DNA from: T3SED10-47 sp046483725
Lineage (GTDB): Bacteria; Bipolaricaulota; Bipolaricaulia; Bipolaricaulales; Bipolaricaulaceae
Direction of reading: 5' to 3'
DNA: 8,660 nt
Assembly (NCBI GenBank): GCA_046483725.1
Contig: JAWOCQ010000062.1
Location: 1-8,660, forward strand
The position numbers and the translations under genes are program-made. The notes below the pieces were generated by a model that did not search any database, was not told where the DNA came from, and saw nothing but the letters and a program-made list of their open reading frames with translations. Of the stretch, positions 5,188-8,660 are shown one piece after another; position 1 is the stretch's first letter, and every line of letters starts with the position of its first letter.

Positions 5188-6168
5188 CCTGAGCAACCAT
5201 CACGCAACTTGGCATTGGAGTTGGTTCGGGTGACCGAGGTGGCGGCGCTGGCGGCCGGACGGTATATGGGCAGAGGGGACAAGGTGGCCGCAGACCGGGC
5301 GGCCGTGGAAGCCATGCGCATGATGTTGAACACGGTACAGATGGATGGGTGTGTGGTTATAGGTGAAGGGGAGAAGGACCAGGCGCCGATGCTGTACCAC
5401 GACGAGCGGGTAGGCACTTCCGACCCACCGGAGGTGGATCTCGCGGTGGATCCGATCGACGGCACGCGCCCGCTGTCTATGGGCAATCTGAACTCCATCG
5501 CCACGGCGGCCATCGCCCCTCGGGGAACCATGCTGTACCCGGGGCCGTTTGTGTACATGAACAAGCTGGCTGTGGGCGCGGAGGCGAAGGGCAAGGTGGA
5601 CTTGGACGCACCGGTGAGGGAGAACCTGGCCCGGGTGGCCCAGGCCAAGGGCCACAGCGTGGACGACCTAACCGTGATCATCCTGGACAGGCCGCGCCAC
5701 GCCGAGCTGATCGCGGAGGTCCGCCGCTGTGGTGCCCGCATCCGGTTGATTCCCGACGGGGATGTAGCTGCGGCGCTGATGACCGCGTGGCCCGACTCCG
5801 GCATTGATGTGCTATTGGGCATTGGCGGAACGCCCGAGGGTGTGCTGTCCGCCTGCGCCTTGCGGGCCATGGGTGGGGAGATCCAGGGGCGGTTGTACGC
5901 CCGGGACGATGAGGAGCTGCGTCGGGGTAGGGAGATGGGCTATGACTTCCGTAAGACGCTCACCATGGATGACCTGGTTTCCTGCGACGATGTGTTTTTC
6001 GCTGCCACCGGGATCACCGACGGCGAGCTCCTGCGGGGCGTGAAGTACTTCGGAGGCGGGGCCAGCACGGACAGCCTGGTGGTCCGAGGACTAACCGGCA
6101 CGGTGCGTCAGGTGTGGGCGACGCACCAGCTTGACAAGCTACGGGATCTCAGCCGGGTTGCCTACTAA
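5185..6168 (+). CDS. glpX: Class II fructose-1,6-bisphosphatase GlpX
   Basis: This cytoplasmic metal-dependent enzyme removes the 1-phosphate from fructose 1,6-bisphosphate in gluconeogenesis. From the proposed AUC start it is 327 residues, the usual length. RNLALELVRVTEVAALAAG (7-25) and MGRGDKVAADRAAVEAMR (28-45) are the typical N-terminal blocks. VVIGEGEKDQAPML (57-70) contains metal ligand E61, DLAVDPIDGTR (85-95) contains D89, D92 and T94, and GIGGTPEGV (212-220) contains E218; these correspond to the catalytic residues of E. coli GlpX. The start is placed at ATC 5185 because it follows a near-perfect Shine-Dalgarno, and residues 7-16, which include RN before LALELVRVT, belong to the conserved N-terminus. 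The conventional alternative is TTG at 5209, giving 319 residues. It is transcribed divergently from the transporter operon and converges on the DUF4438 gene with a 6-bp gap. No glycerol genes are near it. Confidence 0.94.
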   Translation: MPEQPSRNLALELVRVTEVAALAAGRYMGRGDKVAADRAAVEAMRMMLNTVQMDGCVVIGEGEKDQAPMLYHDERVGTSDPPEVDLAVDPIDGTRPLSMGNLNSIATAAIAPRGTMLYPGPFVYMNKLAVGAEAKGKVDLDAPVRENLARVAQAKGHSVDDLTVIILDRPRHAELIAEVRRCGARIRLIPDGDVAAALMTAWPDSGIDVLLGIGGTPEGVLSACALRAMGGEIQGRLYARDDEELRRGREMGYDFRKTLTMDDLVSCDDVFFAATGITDGELLRGVKYFGGGASTDSLVVRGLTGTVRQVWATHQLDKLRDLSRVAY

Positions 6169-6174
6169 CTGCTT

Positions 6175-7077
6175 TCAGTCCCCTTCGGCGAACTTCTCTT
6201 GCACCACGTCCTTCATGAGGCCGGAGATGTTGGCCTGCGGGTCGATGACGGGCTCGATCAGGGGAGTGGGACAGGTCATGAGGGTGGTCACTCCCGGACC
6301 GTGCCCGGCGGTCCGGCAATCGCTGTGGACAACAATTCCGATGGAAATAGCGCCCTTGCGGTACGCTCTACCGTAGCGGTTGTCATGGTCCAGCAGTGCG
6401 ACGAAGTCGCCGAAGCGGATCTTATCCAGTCCGAACTCGCTCACCGTCTCTGGGTCGCTGGTCATGATGTCGTAGTCGCCGGAGGCAACGTTGGAGGCGC
6501 CTAACCCTGAGCCCATGCATGCTGCCGGCACCTTGGTCGTCACCGGCACGCGCAGCTTGCCCTCGTTTGTCTCTTGGATCTTCATTCGCGCAAGCAACGC
6601 CGGGTCGAGATTGAACAGCATCAAGTCGGGGTAGTCCGAGAGCTCCAACCCCTGACCCTTGCCCTGAATGATGATCTTGTCGTCGTAGGTCAGTTTCTCC
6701 TTTACGGATCGAGGGAACTCTACAATCACGTGCTCGGAACCACCGTGGTGGCCGACGGTGTACCCCACGCTCCCCTTGGCCTCGCCGGAGATCACCCGGG
6801 CAAGGTTTCCGGCGCAGGCGAAGATCTGCAGGGAGATGTTGGGGTGCTCGAATGGCTTGTTGGTGTTGGCTGTGCAGCTGACGCCCGGCTCGACGTGGTC
6901 GCCCGCCCAGCCGAACGCTGGGTCCCCTACTGCCACGTTCACCGAAATGCCCCCGATGGAGGGCAGAAGGTAGGGTTTACCTTGGTGGTCTACGCCCCAG
7001 CGACCACGGGACTTGGGCGGTCCCGGTTGGCACTGAAGGAGAAACTCCACTACCCGATCTTCATTGGTCTTCAACAT
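6175..7077 (-). CDS. DUF4438 family protein
   Basis: This is a 300-residue protein of unknown function. The blocks GDPAFGWAGDHVEPGVS (51-67), ACAGNLARVISGEAKG (87-102), GHHGGSEHVIVEFP (109-122) and PAACMGSGLGASN (184-196) are those I recall for the DUF4438 family, which includes a Thermotoga maritima protein. VVHSDCRTAGHGPGVT (249-264) is rich in potential metal or acid-base residues (H251, D253, H259), so an enzymatic role is possible but unproven. No signal peptide or membrane segment is seen, so it is cytoplasmic. The ATG at 7077 is chosen because AAGGGAGGGAGG ends right at it, and the family N-terminus MLKTNEDRVVEF follows. A longer in-frame extension upstream runs into the divergent promoter region and is not protein-like. 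It converges with glpX and diverges from the baeRF gene, so it is probably a monocistronic unit. Confidence 0.85.
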   Translation of the reverse strand: MLKTNEDRVVEFLLQCQPGPPKSRGRWGVDHQGKPYLLPSIGGISVNVAVGDPAFGWAGDHVEPGVSCTANTNKPFEHPNISLQIFACAGNLARVISGEAKGSVGYTVGHHGGSEHVIVEFPRSVKEKLTYDDKIIIQGKGQGLELSDYPDLMLFNLDPALLARMKIQETNEGKLRVPVTTKVPAACMGSGLGASNVASGDYDIMTSDPETVSEFGLDKIRFGDFVALLDHDNRYGRAYRKGAISIGIVVHSDCRTAGHGPGVTTLMTCPTPLIEPVIDPQANISGLMKDVVQEKFAEGD

Positions 7078-7115
7078 CCTCCCTCCCTTGTTGTTGCAAT
7101 GACGGTCAGCCTGAC

Positions 7116-7145
7116 ACTGTACCGGAGCTGGCTGCACGGCGCCAA
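7116..7145 (-). promoter_or_regulatory. Possible promoter for the DUF4438 gene
   Basis: On the minus strand TTGGCG (7145-7140) and TACAGT (7121-7116) are 18 nt apart. The -35 has the TTG core and the -10 matches 4 of 6 positions. Transcription would begin about 30 nt upstream of the ATG at 7077, leaving a short leader that holds the ribosome-binding site. Confidence 0.35.
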
Positions 7146-7252
7146 CCTGTGCGGCTGCTCCTGTCAGATGATCCAGTGGGGCGGTGTGCTTCATAGGATG
7201 AGGGGGAACGGCGCTCCCCAGGAAAGGGCGAGCTTGCCGTGCCTTCTGTGCA

Positions 7253-7269
7253 TGCAGCTCGTAGCTGCA
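7253..7269. promoter_or_regulatory. 17-bp perfect dyad in the divergent intergenic region (operator candidate)
   Basis: TGCAGCT and AGCTGCA flank CGT, giving 7-bp arms around a 3-bp centre. It lies between the divergent DUF4438 and baeRF genes, about 28 bp upstream of the proposed baeRF -35. The 3-nt loop is tight for an RNA hairpin and no T-tract follows, so a binding site for a dimeric regulator is the simpler reading. Chance occurrence is possible. Confidence 0.35.
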
Positions 7270-7296
7270 GGCAACTTCGCGGGCGGGGGGGAGCGG

Positions 7297-7325
7297 TTGC
7301 TTTGTCGGAAGGGCTTCGGTAGAAA
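7297..7325 (+). promoter_or_regulatory. Possible promoter for the baeRF gene
   Basis: TTGCTT (7297-7302) and TAGAAA (7320-7325) are separated by 17 nt. The match to consensus is moderate (TTG core; 4 of 6 in the -10). It would start transcription about 35 nt before the ATG at 7368, and its placement between the dyad and the gene supports it. Confidence 0.35.
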
Positions 7326-7367
7326 GCAAGAGACCCCCGCGACTGGGGTACGGGGAGGAGGAAAAGG

Positions 7368-8522
7368 ATGAGACCTCTGCGGCGCGATGATCTGAAGAGA
7401 CTGTTTGACACAACAGAGGGCAAGTGCGTTTCGCTTTTTATGCCTACTGTGCAAGCCGGGAAGGAGACGCGACAGAATCCGATCCGATTTAAGAACCTTG
7501 TGGGCAAGGCAAGGGAACGCTTGCTGGCTGCGGGGCTCAAGGGCGATCAAGCTGACGAGCTCCTGGAGCCGGCCCGCCAGCTGATCCCGGAGCGACCGTT
7601 CTGGCAGCGGCAGAGCACGGGGCTGGCGGTGTTCCTCTCTCCCGGCGGGATGCGCACTATGCGCCTGCCGCTTGCCTTCAGGGAACGGGCAATGGTGGGG
7701 GATCGTTTTTTCATAGAGCCCCTAGTGCCTTTGCTGAGCGGCGACGGGAGGTTCTATGTTCTTGCCCTCAGCCAGAAGCAAGTGCGCCTGTTCGAGGCAT
7801 CGCGACACAGCATGAGCGAGATGGACCTGTCGGGGGTGCCGACCAACCTGGCCGAGGCCCTGGGCAGGGACGAGCCGGAAAGGCATCTCCAATATCACAC
7901 GCGGACACCTGCCAGGCCTGGAAGGCGACAGGCGGTGTTCCACGGCCAGGGGGGCGGGGAGGACGAGGACCACAAGAAGGACCTCCTGCAGTTCTTCCAG
8001 CTGGTCGACAAAGGGATTCAGGACCTCCTGCACGGTGAAGAGGTGCCGGTGGTCCTGGCGGGAGTGGACTACACGTTGGCTCTGTACAGGCAGGCCAGCG
8101 GCCTGCGCCATCTGGTCGGGGACGGTGTAGAGGGAAGCCCTGAGGAGATGGACGATGCAGAGCTACACCGGCAAAGCTGGGCTGTTGTTGAACCCTTGTT
8201 CCACCGCGCACAGGAAAAGGCCATGGCCAGGTACCACGAGCTGGCCGGCACTGGGTACACGGCGCACGGGGTGGAGGACGTTGTCCCTATGGCTGAGCAG
8301 AAGCGTGTGGAGACGCTGTTCGTCGCTCAGGGTGCAAGGATGTGGGGACGCATCGATCCCAGCGGCGCCTCGGTGGAGGTACACACCGAGTGGGCCCCGG
8401 GGGATGAGGAGCTTCTCGACTACGCCACGGTGCGCACTCTTCTGAGCGGGGGGACTGTTTACGCCATGGACGAGGAGAGCGTCCCGGGCGGGCCCCCTAT
8501 TTCCGCAGTGCTCCGCTTTTAG
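7368..8522 (+). CDS. Bacterial archaeo-eukaryotic release factor (baeRF) family protein
   Basis: This 384-residue cytoplasmic protein matches the bacterial eRF1-like superfamily described by comparative genomics, closest in my memory to baeRF families 3, 6 or 7. These proteins are predicted to act on ribosomes, perhaps hydrolysing peptidyl-tRNA on stalled complexes; direct functional data are scarce. The N-terminal region (1-115) contains FKNLVGKARERL. FYVLALSQKQVRLFEAS (129-145) is the start of a conserved beta-rich domain. FHGQGGGEDEDHKKDLLQFF (191-210) holds GQGGG at 193-197, in the place of the eRF1 GGQ loop. PVVLAGVDYTLALYRQAS (227-244) and KRVETLFVAQGARMWGRID near the C-terminus complete the pattern. 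The ATG at 7368 follows GGGGAGGAGGAAAAGG, a strong ribosome-binding site. It is the only gene in its transcription unit that I can see. Subfamily assignment is uncertain; superfamily assignment is fairly secure. Confidence 0.8.
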   Translation: MRPLRRDDLKRLFDTTEGKCVSLFMPTVQAGKETRQNPIRFKNLVGKARERLLAAGLKGDQADELLEPARQLIPERPFWQRQSTGLAVFLSPGGMRTMRLPLAFRERAMVGDRFFIEPLVPLLSGDGRFYVLALSQKQVRLFEASRHSMSEMDLSGVPTNLAEALGRDEPERHLQYHTRTPARPGRRQAVFHGQGGGEDEDHKKDLLQFFQLVDKGIQDLLHGEEVPVVLAGVDYTLALYRQASGLRHLVGDGVEGSPEEMDDAELHRQSWAVVEPLFHRAQEKAMARYHELAGTGYTAHGVEDVVPMAEQKRVETLFVAQGARMWGRIDPSGASVEVHTEWAPGDEELLDYATVRTLLSGGTVYAMDEESVPGGPPISAVLRF

Positions 8523-8528
8523 GAGCTA

Positions 8529-8544
8529 GCGGAGGTTTTTCCGC
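8529..8544. terminator. Weak hairpin between convergent genes
   Basis: GCGGA (8529-8533) pairs with TCCGC (8540-8544) around GGTTTT, just after the baeRF stop. CTAGCGG at 8526-8532 can also pair imperfectly with CCGCTCTAG further on. The T-run lies in the loop rather than after the stem, so terminator function is doubtful on the plus strand. Confidence 0.2.
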
Positions 8545-8562
8545 GGCGTGGCCGGCCCCGCT

Positions 8563-8660
8563 CTAGGCGATGGTGACGGCTGTATCCAGGTAGACGTCCT
8601 GAATCGCGTTGAGAAGCTGCACGCCTTCGTCCATGGGGCGCTGGAAGGCCTTGCGTCCGG
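8563..8660 (-). CDS. C-terminal end of an unidentified protein (partial)
   Basis: The last 32 codons of a minus-strand gene read GRKAFQRPMDEGVQLLNA then IQDVYLDTAVTIA, ending in TAG at 8565-8563. Codon use has high third-position GC, as in the neighbours, and the sequence reads as an ordinary protein with an amphipathic helix followed by a short strand. The ending resembles the C-termini of some Gfo/Idh/MocA-type oxidoreductases, but 32 residues are too few to assign a family. The gene converges on baeRF with a 40-bp gap; most of it lies beyond the window. Confidence 0.6.
   Translation of the reverse strand, partial: GRKAFQRPMDEGVQLLNAIQDVYLDTAVTIA

Noticed and set aside
4597..5196. Minus-strand ORF of 199 codons in the intergenic region
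   Set aside because: Composition is dominated by His, Pro, Arg and Ser, with no recognisable domain or Shine-Dalgarno; it also overlaps the glpX start.
6574..7371. Plus-strand ORF of 265 codons
   Set aside because: Antisense to DUF4438, whose conserved blocks and ribosome-binding site are on the minus strand.
1..8660. CRISPR array, tRNA, rRNA or transposable element
   Set aside because: No direct-repeat array, no tRNA T-loop with acceptor stem, no rRNA-like stretch, no transposase or terminal inverted repeats were seen by eye.

Overview
The window is about 8.7 kb of GC-rich bacterial chromosome. Eight protein genes are recognisable, one at each end is incomplete, and some intergenic stretches are unusual. 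No rRNA, tRNA, CRISPR array, transposase or phage gene is visible, so this looks like ordinary chromosome rather than a mobile island. A Blc-type lipocalin and a periplasmic-type binding protein with a cleavable signal and no lipobox suggest a diderm host. The TrpB2-type tryptophan synthase beta chain, class II fructose bisphosphatase, DUF4438 protein and bacterial release-factor-like (baeRF) protein form a mix I associate with deep-branching, often thermophilic or anaerobic lineages such as Bipolaricaulota/Acetothermia. That placement is only a guess.

Layout. Positions 1-580 (+) hold the remains of a trpB2 gene with at least one internal deletion and a frameshift. Positions 666-1211 (-) encode a lipocalin. 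Positions 1257-1435 (-) hold a good sigma70-like promoter, a foldable RNA and an intrinsic-terminator-like hairpin, which could be either a small RNA or an attenuating leader of the lipocalin gene. Positions 1467-4431 (-) are a complete polar amino acid ABC transporter operon, in the order binding protein, permease, permease, ATPase. The last three genes overlap by 4 and 8 nt, and a strong GC hairpin separates the binding protein from the permeases. Positions 4432-5184 are poorly explained and include a small hydrophobic reading frame.

Positions 5185-6168 (+) encode GlpX, a gluconeogenic fructose-1,6-bisphosphatase that seems to start at an AUC codon behind a near-perfect Shine-Dalgarno. Positions 6175-7077 (-) encode a DUF4438 protein that converges on glpX with only 6 bp between them. 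Positions 7368-8522 (+) encode a baeRF-type protein divergent from DUF4438, with a 17-bp dyad between the two. At 8563-8660 (-) is the C-terminal end of a gene I cannot identify.

Functionally, the only clear unit is the ABC importer: the binding protein captures an amino acid outside the membrane, two permeases form the channel and the ATPase drives uptake. The other genes are single-gene units with no obvious shared pathway. The observations most worth checking are the AUC start of glpX, the promoter-RNA-terminator unit before the lipocalin, the collapsed trpB2, and the SD-like/anti-SD-like hairpin in the transporter operon.
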